A stretch of 64,000 bases of DNA from positions 671,951 to 735,950 of the forward strand of contig NTLF01000014.1 of assembly GCA_002631855.1 (NCBI GenBank), in the 5' to 3' direction. A program made the position numbers and the translations under genes. Of the stretch, positions 8,218 through 16,138 are shown one piece after another (positions within the stretch are counted from its first letter, which is position 1; each line of letters opens with the position of its first letter). The notes under the pieces are model-generated. The model was given only the letters and a program-made list of their open reading frames with translations, was not told the DNA's origin and made no database searches. This stretch comes from Zunongwangia sp. ESRF-bin46 (lineage in GTDB: Bacteria > Bacteroidota > Bacteroidia > Flavobacteriales > Flavobacteriaceae).

Positions 8218-9270
8218 ATGATAAAAACAGATATATTGATAATCGGTGCAGGTCCTACGGGGCTTTTTACCGTTTTTGAAGCAGGATTATTAAAACTGAA
8301 ATGTCATTTAATTGATGCATTACCGCAACCTGGCGGTCAATGTGCCGAAATTTACCCTAAAAAACCTATTTACGATATTCCCGCATTCCCCGAAGTGTTG
8401 GCAGGTGATTTAGTGGATAATTTAATGAAACAAATTGAACCGTTTCAACCTGGTTTCACGTTAGGCGAAAGAGCACAGAACATAGACAAACAAGATGACG
8501 GAACTTTTATTGTAACAACTAATAAAGGAACCAAACACCATGCGCCAATTGTTGCCATAGCAGGTGGGTTGGGAAGTTTTGAACCTCGCAAACCACCTAT
8601 TACCGGTATTTCAGAATATGAGGATAAAGGGGTTGAATATATCATTCGTGACCCAGAAGTATATCGAGATAAAAATGTGGTAATCGCTGGAGGGGGCGAT
8701 TCAGCATTAGACTGGAGTATATTTTTAACCGATGTAGCTTCAAGTGTAACCCTTGTGCACCGTCGCAACGAATTTCGTGGGGCATTAGATAGTGTTGAAA
8801 AGGTTCAAGAGCTGAAAAATTTGGGTAAAATAGAATTGATTACACCCGCTGAAGTAATTGATGTCTTTGGGAAAGAAACAATAGAAGGCGTTTCAATAAA
8901 GAGAGGCGCCGATGTATTTAATAGAGCATGTGATCACTTTATTCCACTATTTGGATTGGCTCCAAAATTGGGCCCTATTGCAGATTGGGGATTGGAAATT
9001 GAAAAAAATGCCATAAAAGTGAACAATAGTTTAGACTATCAAACTAACATACCAGGCATCTATGCCATTGGCGATGTCAATACATATCCAGGGAAATTAA
9101 AATTAATTCTTTGTGGCTTCCACGAAGCAACTTTAATGTGCCAAAGCGCGTATCAGCGAATCTTCCCAGACAAACGCTATGTGATGAAATATACTACCGT
9201 AGGTGGTGTGGAAGGTTTTGATGGAAGTAAAAAACAAGCGCCAAAAGCAGTTGTGAAAGCGATAAACTAA
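8218..9270 (+). CDS. Ferredoxin-NADP+ reductase, thioredoxin-reductase-like type
   Basis: 350 residues. The FAD-binding GAGPTGLF lies at residues 10-17, the NAD(P)-binding GGGDSALDW mid-protein, and the second FAD motif (GIYAIGDVNTY) near 280. The CxxC of true thioredoxin reductases is missing and a C-terminal extension is present, as in the FNR type of Bacteroidota, Chlorobi and Bacillus. It moves electrons between NADPH and ferredoxin. A 2Fe-2S ferredoxin gene begins 40 nt downstream and is the likely partner. Confidence 0.9.
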   Translation: MIKTDILIIGAGPTGLFTVFEAGLLKLKCHLIDALPQPGGQCAEIYPKKPIYDIPAFPEVLAGDLVDNLMKQIEPFQPGFTLGERAQNIDKQDDGTFIVTTNKGTKHHAPIVAIAGGLGSFEPRKPPITGISEYEDKGVEYIIRDPEVYRDKNVVIAGGGDSALDWSIFLTDVASSVTLVHRRNEFRGALDSVEKVQELKNLGKIELITPAEVIDVFGKETIEGVSIKRGADVFNRACDHFIPLFGLAPKLGPIADWGLEIEKNAIKVNNSLDYQTNIPGIYAIGDVNTYPGKLKLILCGFHEATLMCQSAYQRIFPDKRYVMKYTTVGGVEGFDGSKKQAPKAVVKAIN

Positions 9271-9310
9271 AATATTGACTCTGTGTCTATCACGAGGTCT
9301 TTTTAAAACT

Positions 9311-9643
9311 ATGGCTCAAGACATTAAAATAACCATAATCGACAGGGAGGGTAAAAGTCATCAAGTAGATGCCCCAACCGATATGAATATGAACCTCATG
9401 GAAGTGGTGCGATCATACGATTTAGCACCAGAAGGCACCATTGGAGTCTGTGGCGGAATGGCAATGTGTGCTTCTTGCCAGTGCTATGTTCAAAGCGATC
9501 ACGAATTGCCCGAAATGAGTTACGATGAAGATTTAATGCTTGCTGAAGCATTTTATGTACAAGATAACAGCCGCTTGGGCTGCCAAATACATATTCATCC
9601 TGAAATGGACGGTTTGCAAGTAGAACTAGCCCCTGAAAGTTAG
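9311..9643 (+). CDS. 2Fe-2S ferredoxin, adrenodoxin type
   Basis: 110 residues from the ATG at 9311 (MAQDIKITIID); an upstream frame extension to 9275 looks non-coding. The ligands are in CGGMAMCASC (C-x5-C-x2-C), with the fourth Cys in RLGCQI, the adrenodoxin/ISC-type pattern. It is an electron carrier, probably reduced by the reductase encoded just upstream. Its 3' end overlaps the convergent SGNH hydrolase gene by 4 nt. Confidence 0.92.
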   Translation: MAQDIKITIIDREGKSHQVDAPTDMNMNLMEVVRSYDLAPEGTIGVCGGMAMCASCQCYVQSDHELPEMSYDEDLMLAEAFYVQDNSRLGCQIHIHPEMDGLQVELAPES

Positions 9644-10344
9644 TTAACTATTTGCTTTGCTTTTTCTATTAATAACGGAATAAACTTATTGTAAGCTTCT
9701 TTAGAAGGATGCAATCCATCTGAAGCGACCAATGTTTCATCTTCCAATCCTTTTCTTGTAATTGGGGTTATATTGATAAAAGCAACATTTTCTTTTTCTG
9801 AAATTTTCTTTGCAAAAGCATTGTACCTATCTAATTCTTCTGAAATGTTTGAAGGATCATTTTTCGTCTGTCCAAATGGCGTAAAGGCATAATCTGGAAT
9901 GGAAACTACAATCACGTTGTTTTTGTCACCGCCCGCAAAGTGTATGGCTTTGTTCAATAATTCAGGAAATTCTTTCTCATAAGTAGAAAACGGCATCCCT
10001 TGATATTGATTGTTAACGCCAATTAGTAAAGTTACCAAGTCGTAATCATTTGTCGGCTTTTGTTGGCCGATAGCCTTTAGTAAATCGGTGGTAGTCCAGC
10101 CGGTTTTTGCAATGATTTTTAAATCACCTTCCTTATTTAAACTTTGGTCGAGCTCTTTTTTTAACTGCTCGGGAAACCTACAGGAGTCACAAACACTTTC
10201 CCCAATAGTATAACTATCGCCAAGGGCTAAGTATTTATAATCTGAAGTAATGCTATCATTTTGAACTGTCTTTTTTTGCACAGAACAATTCAGGAATAAA
10301 AAAAAGCTTGAAAGTATGGTTAATATGGTATATGTCTTTCTCAT
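9640..10344 (-). CDS. SGNH/GDSL-family hydrolase, lipoprotein
   Basis: 234 residues. A lipoprotein signal peptide ends in a lipobox-like FLNC at about residues 17-20. Block I is ALGDSYTIGES with the nucleophile Ser, block III is LIGVNNQYQG, and block V is SDGLHPS with the Asp and His. This is a complete SGNH esterase/lipase catalytic set. It probably acts as an envelope-anchored esterase; the substrate is unknown. It lies in a minus-strand run with the phosphoesterase and DUF3050 genes. Confidence 0.87.
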   Translation of the reverse strand: MRKTYTILTILSSFFLFLNCSVQKKTVQNDSITSDYKYLALGDSYTIGESVCDSCRFPEQLKKELDQSLNKEGDLKIIAKTGWTTTDLLKAIGQQKPTNDYDLVTLLIGVNNQYQGMPFSTYEKEFPELLNKAIHFAGGDKNNVIVVSIPDYAFTPFGQTKNDPSNISEELDRYNAFAKKISEKENVAFINITPITRKGLEDETLVASDGLHPSKEAYNKFIPLLIEKAKQIVN

Positions 10345-10381
10345 TTGTAAAAGTTTTAGGCTTCAAAATTAGGTGATTAGA

Positions 10382-11278
10382 TTATTCAGTTTTATAATCG
10401 ATTAGTTTTTGCGGTCCCTCCAAAAGAAGTCGGACTACTTTTAAGGTGCCGTCTTCAGTGGTGGAAATGTTCCATTTTACGAGTGATATTTCCCCGTTTT
10501 CTATTTCCAATCCTGTAATACTGCGTGGATGTACGCAACTGCCGTCGTTAAAATAGGCAATATCTCCCGGTTCGGGAAAACGTGGACGGTGCGTATGCCC
10601 GGTTATGGTAAAAATGTTATCATTGTCCACAATCCACTTTTTAGTGCGGCGTTCAACTTTTATAAGCTCTTTATAGTTACGAGCAGGACTCGTAGGATCA
10701 CCAATACCAAAAACCTGCAATGGCCGCCAAAGGGCTCGAACTAGGAACCTATTAAATTTCCAACCGTGGTAATTTAACCAATCGGCTTGATGGCCGTGCA
10801 GCATAAAAATCTCTTGCCCGGTTTTCTCATGTTCTAAAACGAGGCCCTCGGTGAACTTTATTTCAGGAAAAAGCGGGTCATCTTTTCCGGTAACTTTATT
10901 AAAATAGCTGAAGAGATTTTTCTCTACATATTTTTCATTTTTATACACCATATCATGATTTCCAATTAGGCGATACGATCTATTTTCTGCATAAAACTTA
11001 CGAAGTAACTCGAATACATTTTGGTGGGCTTCAAAAATAGATTGAAAAGTAAGGTTTTCCCATAGTTCGTCGCCATCGCCCAATTCGCAATAACTAAAAC
11101 CTTCTTTATAATAATGCTCTAAAGCGTGAAAATAGATGTTACGGTTGTTGGCAAATTCATCTGCAAAACTATTGTCGCCTCTATGACAATCGCTAAAAAT
11201 GATAAATTTTGAATGGTCATTAAAAGAAACACGTCGAGAGTTCTCGTAGGCTTTTGAAATTCTTTTTTGTGAGGACAT
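10382..11278 (-). CDS. Calcineurin-like metallophosphoesterase
   Basis: 298 residues. The di-metal motifs are in order: FSDCHRGD (about 28-35), GDGDELWEN, GNHD, LHGHQAD and TGHTHRP. The layout resembles the UDP-2,3-diacylglucosamine hydrolase-like branch of the superfamily, although the first motif is D-x-H in SDCH form. The substrate cannot be assigned. It has no signal peptide, so it is cytoplasmic. Confidence 0.88.
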   Translation of the reverse strand: MSSQKRISKAYENSRRVSFNDHSKFIIFSDCHRGDNSFADEFANNRNIYFHALEHYYKEGFSYCELGDGDELWENLTFQSIFEAHQNVFELLRKFYAENRSYRLIGNHDMVYKNEKYVEKNLFSYFNKVTGKDDPLFPEIKFTEGLVLEHEKTGQEIFMLHGHQADWLNYHGWKFNRFLVRALWRPLQVFGIGDPTSPARNYKELIKVERRTKKWIVDNDNIFTITGHTHRPRFPEPGDIAYFNDGSCVHPRSITGLEIENGEISLVKWNISTTEDGTLKVVRLLLEGPQKLIDYKTE

Positions 11279-11312
11279 TGACGTTTTCTTTGCTTAAAGA
11301 TACAATTAGCCT

Positions 11313-12092
11313 CTAATGATATGCAAGTTTGTCGTTTAAAATTTCAGAAAGTATTCCTTCCCAAAGTTGTTCCCTTGCTTGTAATGACTGCACAATGGTT
11401 CGTTCTGCTTCGCGCCATTTTTTACCGTCATCACCACAAAGGTTTTTCACCATCTGAAGCGCCATTGGGCCGTGTTCATCTTCGTCTAATTCAATGTGAC
11501 GGTCAAAATAATATTTAAACTCAGCTAAATCTTCTTCTGGAAAGTTTTTCTGAACCTTTTTAATAATTTCAGAAAACATTTGCGGAATTAAATCCTCTCT
11601 TCCAAAGGTAAAAGCAGCGGCTGTTTTATGAGGCTTATTTTCTTCAATGACCGAAAAAGTGTGCCTTAAAAATGTTTGAACGGCTTTTGGTAAATCGGAC
11701 TGCTCAATTGCTTCGGAAATTGAAGAGTTTTGTAACCGCTCTAAAAAACCATTAATTGAATTGGTGTCGGCCTTTGCTTTTTTCATAGCGTCGAGGTACA
11801 TTTCAAAATGGCTTTGGCGTTCACCTTTTAAATTTATGTCGGTTTCTTCTGCTAATACAATTTCATTGATTAAATAACGTGTTTCCGGATCGCCTTGAGG
11901 CGTCCACGGAACGGATGTACACGTTAAATTGTTTTGCAATGATTTAAGCAGCGACATAAAATCCCACACGGCAAACACATGATATTCCATAAATGTTTGT
12001 AGATGTTTGGGTGTTTTTATTTCACTATATAATGGATGCTGAAGAAGGGTGTCGCGATAGGGTTTTATTCTCTTGTTGATTTGGGTAATCAT
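11313..12092 (-). CDS. DUF3050 family protein
   Basis: 259 residues from the ATG at 12092 (MITQINKRIKPYRDTLLQHP). The longer in-frame start at 12128 would overlap the terminator hairpin of the gene upstream, so it was not used. The largely helical, heme-oxygenase/TenA-like composition with EYHVFAVWDFMSLLKSLQ, EIVLAEETD and YYFDRHIELDEDEHGP (clustered His/Glu) matches DUF3050. The His/Glu clusters suggest a possible metal site, but the biochemical role is unknown. Confidence 0.8.
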   Translation of the reverse strand: MITQINKRIKPYRDTLLQHPLYSEIKTPKHLQTFMEYHVFAVWDFMSLLKSLQNNLTCTSVPWTPQGDPETRYLINEIVLAEETDINLKGERQSHFEMYLDAMKKAKADTNSINGFLERLQNSSISEAIEQSDLPKAVQTFLRHTFSVIEENKPHKTAAAFTFGREDLIPQMFSEIIKKVQKNFPEEDLAEFKYYFDRHIELDEDEHGPMALQMVKNLCGDDGKKWREAERTIVQSLQAREQLWEGILSEILNDKLAYH

Positions 12093-12104
12093 AACTTTCT
12101 TTTT

Positions 12105-12141
12105 TAACAAAACAAAAAGGCGCCACAATTATTGTAGCGCC
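12105..12141 (-). terminator. Terminator of the glutaryl-CoA dehydrogenase gene
   Basis: The arms ggcgc (12119-12123) and gcgcc (12137-12141), extended by acaat/attgt around one mismatch, form an 11-bp stem. Leftwards it runs into a T-rich tract. It lies 28 nt after the stop of the gene ending at 12170. Confidence 0.8.
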
Positions 12142-12169
12142 ATTATCAAAATTTTAACTCGGGTTTACT

Positions 12170-13348
12170 TTATTTAAAAGCATTTTCACCAGTAATATCT
12201 AATCCGGTAATTAATAAATGGATGTCGTGTGTACCTTCGTAGGTAATTACACTTTCTAGGTTCATCATATGGCGCATAATGCTATATTCACCGGTAATGC
12301 CCATTCCACCTAATATTTGTCTAGCTTCACGTGCAATTTTCAAAGCCATATCAACATTGTTTCGCTTTGCCATTGATATTTGTGCTGAAGTAGCTTTTCC
12401 TTCATTTTTCAACTGCCCCAATCGAAGTGCTAACAATTGTGCTTTTGTGATTTCAGTAATCATTTCAGCTAATTTCTTCTGCTGTAATTGAAAACCAGCA
12501 ATCGGTTTGCCAAACTGAACACGCTCCTTCGCATATCTCAAAGCAGTATCATAACAGTCCATGGCAGCACCTATGGTACCCCAAGAAATTCCGTAACGGG
12601 CAGAATCAAGGCAGCCTAATGGTGCGCCCAATCCGCTTTTGTTAGGCAGTAAGTTTTCTTTTGGCACTTTTACATCTTGAAATATCAATTCCCCAGTTGC
12701 ACTGGCGCGCAAAGACCACTTGTTATGAGTTTCGGGTGTGCTGAAACCTTCCATGCCACGCTCTACAACTAAACCGTGAATGCGTCCTTCTTCATTTTTT
12801 GCCCAAACTACGGCAACATCGCAAAAAGGTGAATTTGAAATCCAAAGCTTGGCTCCATTTAATAAATAATGATCTCCTTTGTCTTTAAAATTAGTAACCA
12901 TCCCACCCGGATTACTACCGTGGTCAGGTTCTGTTAATCCAAAAGAGCCCATCCATTCGCCGGTTGCTAATTTTGGCAAGTATTTTTTTCGTTGCTCTTC
13001 ATTTCCATACTTCCAAATGGGGTACATAACTAGGGATGATTGTACGGAAGCAGTAGAACGAACACCGCTATCACCACGTTCAATTTCTTGCATGATGAGT
13101 CCGTAGCTTATTTGGTCTAGACCGGCACCTCCATATTCTTCAGGAATATAGGGGCCAAAAGCACCAATTTCAGCAAGTCCTGGAATAATGGATTTTGGAA
13201 ACTCAGCGTTTTGTGCAGCCTCCTCAATAATAGGTGACACGTCACGTTTTACCCAATCACGGGCAGCATCGCGTATTAGCTTATGTTCTTCGGTTAATAG
13301 ATCGTCTATATTATAATAATCTGGAGCTTCGAAAAGGTCTGGTTTCAT
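12170..13348 (-). CDS. gcdH: Acyl-CoA dehydrogenase, glutaryl-CoA dehydrogenase type
   Basis: 392 residues. It oxidises and decarboxylates glutaryl-CoA to crotonyl-CoA in lysine/tryptophan catabolism, with FAD. FGLTEPDHGSNP and WISNS are the FAD/substrate motifs of acyl-CoA dehydrogenases. The catalytic base is the Glu in TYEGTHDIHLLITG, and ARYGISWG carries the Arg found in glutaryl-CoA dehydrogenases. The tail DITGENAF also fits that subgroup. An ORF start at 13372 is ruled out because it lies inside the -7 box, so MKPDLFEAPD at 13348 is used. Confidence 0.88.
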   Translation of the reverse strand: MKPDLFEAPDYYNIDDLLTEEHKLIRDAARDWVKRDVSPIIEEAAQNAEFPKSIIPGLAEIGAFGPYIPEEYGGAGLDQISYGLIMQEIERGDSGVRSTASVQSSLVMYPIWKYGNEEQRKKYLPKLATGEWMGSFGLTEPDHGSNPGGMVTNFKDKGDHYLLNGAKLWISNSPFCDVAVVWAKNEEGRIHGLVVERGMEGFSTPETHNKWSLRASATGELIFQDVKVPKENLLPNKSGLGAPLGCLDSARYGISWGTIGAAMDCYDTALRYAKERVQFGKPIAGFQLQQKKLAEMITEITKAQLLALRLGQLKNEGKATSAQISMAKRNNVDMALKIAREARQILGGMGITGEYSIMRHMMNLESVITYEGTHDIHLLITGLDITGENAFK

Positions 13349-13369
13349 GATTTTTGGTTTTAAGGAATA

Positions 13370-13377
13370 CAAATGTA
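13370..13377 (-). promoter_or_regulatory. -7 box TACATTTG of gcdH
   Basis: An exact TAnnTTTG match on the minus strand, 21 nt ahead of the ATG at 13348. Confidence 0.5.
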
Positions 13378-13397
13378 AAAATCACGGGTTTAACCTC

Positions 13398-14111
13398 CTA
13401 CATTTTCAAGTAAAAATCGCGTACCAAGTTTTTATAGGCTTCAGTATAATTATGACGGCTTATTTCAATGGTGAGGTTTTCAATTTCAATTGTTGTTTCA
13501 GAAAATGAAAATTCTAATAGGCTCCGTTTTTCTTCGGAAGTTTCTGTGCCGCGAATCCGACAAATACGGTTGACAAAAAGTCTTTTAGCTAAAGCCAGTT
13601 GAATAAAACGCTCTTCCTCTTTCTTCGGAATAACGGTAGAAAAAGTTCCGTTTTCAGAAAGCAAAACAGAAACACTTTCCAATAAATGTTCAAACGGCAG
13701 GGCCTGGGTAAAGCGTGCCATGTCCCTTGTTCTGTTGCCTGAGGTGTAATCTTCCGAATAAAACGGCGGGTTAGAAACTATCAAGTTATATCTGTCATCA
13801 ATTTCTGCAGTAAATTCTTCTAAAGATGCATGATAACAAAATAGGCGATCGCCCCATGGTGAAGCTTCAAAATTTTCGACACATTGCTCGTAGGCGTTTT
13901 CATCTATTTCAATAGCATCGATAAGCTCGGCAGAGCTTCGTTGTGCGAGTTGTAATGCGATTATTCCAGTTCCAGCGCCGATATCTAAAATAGAAGTAGG
14001 CGTATTTTGTAGTGATGCCCAAGCACCTAACAGTACGCCATCGGTCCCGATTTTCATTTCACAACGATCTTGCTTAACGGTAAATTGCTTGAAAAGAAAA
14101 GGCTTGTTCAT
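13398..14111 (-). CDS. tRNA1(Val) adenine-37 N6-methyltransferase-like protein (TrmN6/YfiC)
   Basis: 237 residues. The N-terminus FTVKQDRCEMKIGTDGVLLGAW and the SAM motif ILDIGAGTGIIALQLAQR are typical of YfiC/TrmN6. The catalytic NPPF motif (VSNPPFYSED) marks an amino-methyltransferase. It should methylate A37 of tRNA-Val using SAM. It lies 2 nt after rimM in the rpsP-rimM-trmN order, an arrangement of RNA/ribosome genes that supports the call. Confidence 0.88.
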   Translation of the reverse strand: MNKPFLFKQFTVKQDRCEMKIGTDGVLLGAWASLQNTPTSILDIGAGTGIIALQLAQRSSAELIDAIEIDENAYEQCVENFEASPWGDRLFCYHASLEEFTAEIDDRYNLIVSNPPFYSEDYTSGNRTRDMARFTQALPFEHLLESVSVLLSENGTFSTVIPKKEEERFIQLALAKRLFVNRICRIRGTETSEEKRSLLEFSFSETTIEIENLTIEISRHNYTEAYKNLVRDFYLKM

Positions 14112-14113
14112 AA

Positions 14114-14638
14114 TTATAGATACAATTCTATCAACCCCTCTGGTGCAGTAATGCGGATATCTTTCTTTTCACGATCTACTTTTTCAATTAAATCGTCACT
14201 AATTGGTATCAATACTTCTTTTCCGTCGTGATCAATTTCAAACAGAGCTTGTGCTGTAGTGTCGTTCACACCGGTTATGGTTCCGACGGCCCCAAAATTG
14301 GTGTCTGTAACTGTAAAACCTATTACTTCATGAAAGTAGAACTTGTTTCCGCTAAGTTTTGGTAGCAAGTTTAAGGGTAAATATAATTCGGTGCCCAAAA
14401 GGTTGTCGGCATCGGCTTCTGTTTTTACACTTTCAAATTGAATGCGAAGCAGGGTTGATTTATGAAGGGAAAGTGATTCAATAAAAAATGGAATCAAATT
14501 TTTGTTATAATCAACAAAAACCGATTCCATTTCAAGAAATTGTTCAGGGTCGTCTGTATCTAGCTTTGCTAGCAGCTCCCCTTTAAAGCTGTATTTTTTA
14601 ACGATTTTGCCTAAGTAGAAACAAGCTGACTTTTGCAT
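14114..14638 (-). CDS. rimM: 16S rRNA processing/maturation protein RimM
   Basis: 174 residues. The N-terminal RimM barrel (CFYLGKIVKKYSFKGELLAKL) and the C-terminal PRC-barrel (FHEVIGFTVTDTNFGAVGTI, then EVLIPISDDLIEKVD) are both present. RimM assists 30S head assembly through S19. It sits 14 nt downstream of rpsP in the same operon. Confidence 0.94.
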   Translation of the reverse strand: MQKSACFYLGKIVKKYSFKGELLAKLDTDDPEQFLEMESVFVDYNKNLIPFFIESLSLHKSTLLRIQFESVKTEADADNLLGTELYLPLNLLPKLSGNKFYFHEVIGFTVTDTNFGAVGTITGVNDTTAQALFEIDHDGKEVLIPISDDLIEKVDREKKDIRITAPEGLIELYL

Positions 14639-14652
14639 CGTTAGGTTACGCT

Positions 14653-15210
14653 TTACTCTTCTTCTTTTGTAGCTTCTTCAGTAGCAGGAGCCTCTTCGGC
14701 TGCCTTTGCTTCTGCTTCAGCTTTTGCTTTGGCCTCTTCTTCCGCTTTCGCTTCTTCTTCAGCAGCTTTGGCGTCTGCAATACGTGCATCACTAACTGCT
14801 TTTTCAGCAGCTAATGCTTCTGCTTTCGCTTTTTCTTCAGCTTCAGAAAGTTTTGTGCGCTTTCCTTCAACTTTCTTGGCTTTTTCTTCTAACCAAGCAT
14901 CGAATTTTTTCTCGGCTTGTTCTTCGGTTAAAGCACCTTTACGAACACCACCTGCAAGATGGTTTTTAAGCAAAGCACCTTTGTAAGAAAGGATTGCTCT
15001 AGCTGTATCGGTTGGTTGTGCACCATTTTGAAGCCAGTTTACAGCACCGTCCACGTCCAACTCGATATGAGCTGGGTTTACGTTAGGATTGTAAACACCT
15101 ATTTTTTCAAGGTATTTACCATCTCTTTTTGCACGGCTATCTGCAGCCACGATCCAGTAATAAGGTTTTCCTTTTTTACCGTGTCTTTGTAATCTAATTT
15201 TTAAAGGCAT
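14653..15210 (-). CDS. rpsP: 30S ribosomal protein S16 with a long Ala/Lys/Glu tail
   Basis: 185 residues. S16 proper occupies about 1-85 (MPLKIRLQRHGKKGKPYYWI, DSRAKRDGKYLEKIGVYNP, GAQPTDTARAILSYKGAL). The remaining ~100 residues are a low-complexity Ala/Glu/Lys helix ending in EEATKEEE. Such tails are common in Bacteroidota S16, whereas most bacterial S16 proteins have 80-100 residues. It is the first gene of rpsP-rimM-trmN and is preceded by a good sigma-A-type promoter and a leader hairpin. Confidence 0.96.
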   Translation of the reverse strand: MPLKIRLQRHGKKGKPYYWIVAADSRAKRDGKYLEKIGVYNPNVNPAHIELDVDGAVNWLQNGAQPTDTARAILSYKGALLKNHLAGGVRKGALTEEQAEKKFDAWLEEKAKKVEGKRTKLSEAEEKAKAEALAAEKAVSDARIADAKAAEEEAKAEEEAKAKAEAEAKAAEEAPATEEATKEEE

Positions 15211-15225
15211 AAATAATTAATTTTT

Positions 15226-15240
15226 GAGGTTCCCGACCTC
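15226..15240 (-). promoter_or_regulatory. Hairpin in the rpsP leader
   Basis: GAGGT and ACCTC flank a 5-nt loop, about 16 nt upstream of the rpsP start and downstream of its promoter. It could be a leader control element; function is unproven. Confidence 0.35.
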
Positions 15241-15259
15241 GGTTATAATTTTGAGTTTG

Positions 15260-15291
15260 CAAAGATACATCAATTTTTGTTTGAAAGTCAA
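15260..15291 (-). promoter_or_regulatory. Promoter of rpsP-rimM-trmN
   Basis: On the minus strand a -33 TTG (15291-15289) and a -7 TATCTTTG (15267-15260) are separated by 21 nt, a good match to the Bacteroidota sigma-A consensus. The rest of the 309-nt gap up to 15519 holds no gene; it would contain the promoter of the gene at 15520. Confidence 0.7.
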
Positions 15292-15519
15292 CTCAATACG
15301 GCTTTTTATTTCTTTTTTTAAACCTTAAAAAGGGGTCCGGTTTTTTTAGTGTGATAAAGAAACAACTTTTCTTTAAGTGAAAACATCATAGATTCAACAT
15401 TTACAAGGGTTAAACTCTGTTAAATTGTTATAAGTTTTGGTTAAACGTTATTTATCTAACTTAAGTTTGATGTAAATTAGTGTTGAAGTAAAAGAAGAAT
15501 AATTAAAAAAACATTGATT

Positions 15520-15966
15520 ATGTATACTGAAGATATGTCGAAGAGAATTAATGAATTGCTAGAAAAAAACTATGATGCAGAAAAGGGATACAAAAAGGCT
15601 GCAGAAATTGTAGAAAACCCTAAACTGAAACAATTTTTTAAAGATCAAGCACAAGACCGATACAATTTTGGACACGAATTAAAGGATGAAATTAAAAATG
15701 TAGGGAGTGAACCCGATAAAGGCGGAAGTACTACAGGAGACTTACATAGAACTTGGATGGATATTAGAAGCACATTTACCTCTAATGATGAAGGAGCGAT
15801 TTTGAAAGAAGTTCAAAAAGGAGAAGAAGCAGCTCTTGAAGAGTATAATGAGGTTATTAACGATACAACTTTGCCTCCAACTACAAAGAGAATCTTAACT
15901 AATCAACGTGAAAATGTGCAAACAGCACTACGAGACGCAAAAAATTTTGAAGGCGTTTTGACCTAA
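15520..15966 (+). CDS. DUF2383 / PA2169-family four-helix protein
   Basis: 148 residues from the ATG at 15520 (MYTEDMSKRINELLEKNYDA). It is helical with ferritin-like character: EKGYKKAAEIVENPKLKQFF, GHELKDEIKNVGSEP, a conserved Thr/Gly turn, and EEAALEEYNEVI. The PA2169 family is stress-associated in some bacteria, but no reaction is known. It is monocistronic with a strong terminator. Confidence 0.85.
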   Translation: MYTEDMSKRINELLEKNYDAEKGYKKAAEIVENPKLKQFFKDQAQDRYNFGHELKDEIKNVGSEPDKGGSTTGDLHRTWMDIRSTFTSNDEGAILKEVQKGEEAALEEYNEVINDTTLPPTTKRILTNQRENVQTALRDAKNFEGVLT

Positions 15967-15991
15967 TATAAAATGCTATGAGAAAGAGAAG

Positions 15992-16021
15992 AGACCGGTT
16001 ATTTTTCCGGTCTTTTTTTTT
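15992..16021 (+). terminator. Strong Rho-independent terminator
   Basis: AGACCGG (15992-15998) pairs with CCGGTCT (16007-16013) across an 8-nt loop and is followed by a run of T. It ends the DUF2383 transcript. Confidence 0.9.
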
Positions 16022-16138
16022 ATGTAAAAAGTTAACAACTCGTAGCAAGTTTCTTTCCTTAACTGTCGCTGTTTTTTTATTTTTACTTTTTCAGAACCTA
16101 TTCTGAAAACTTCTTTTTTCTGAAATAAGACCGAGACC

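Noticed and set aside
10529-10744. Plus-strand reading frame of 71 codons
   Set aside because: Shadow of the metallophosphoesterase gene.
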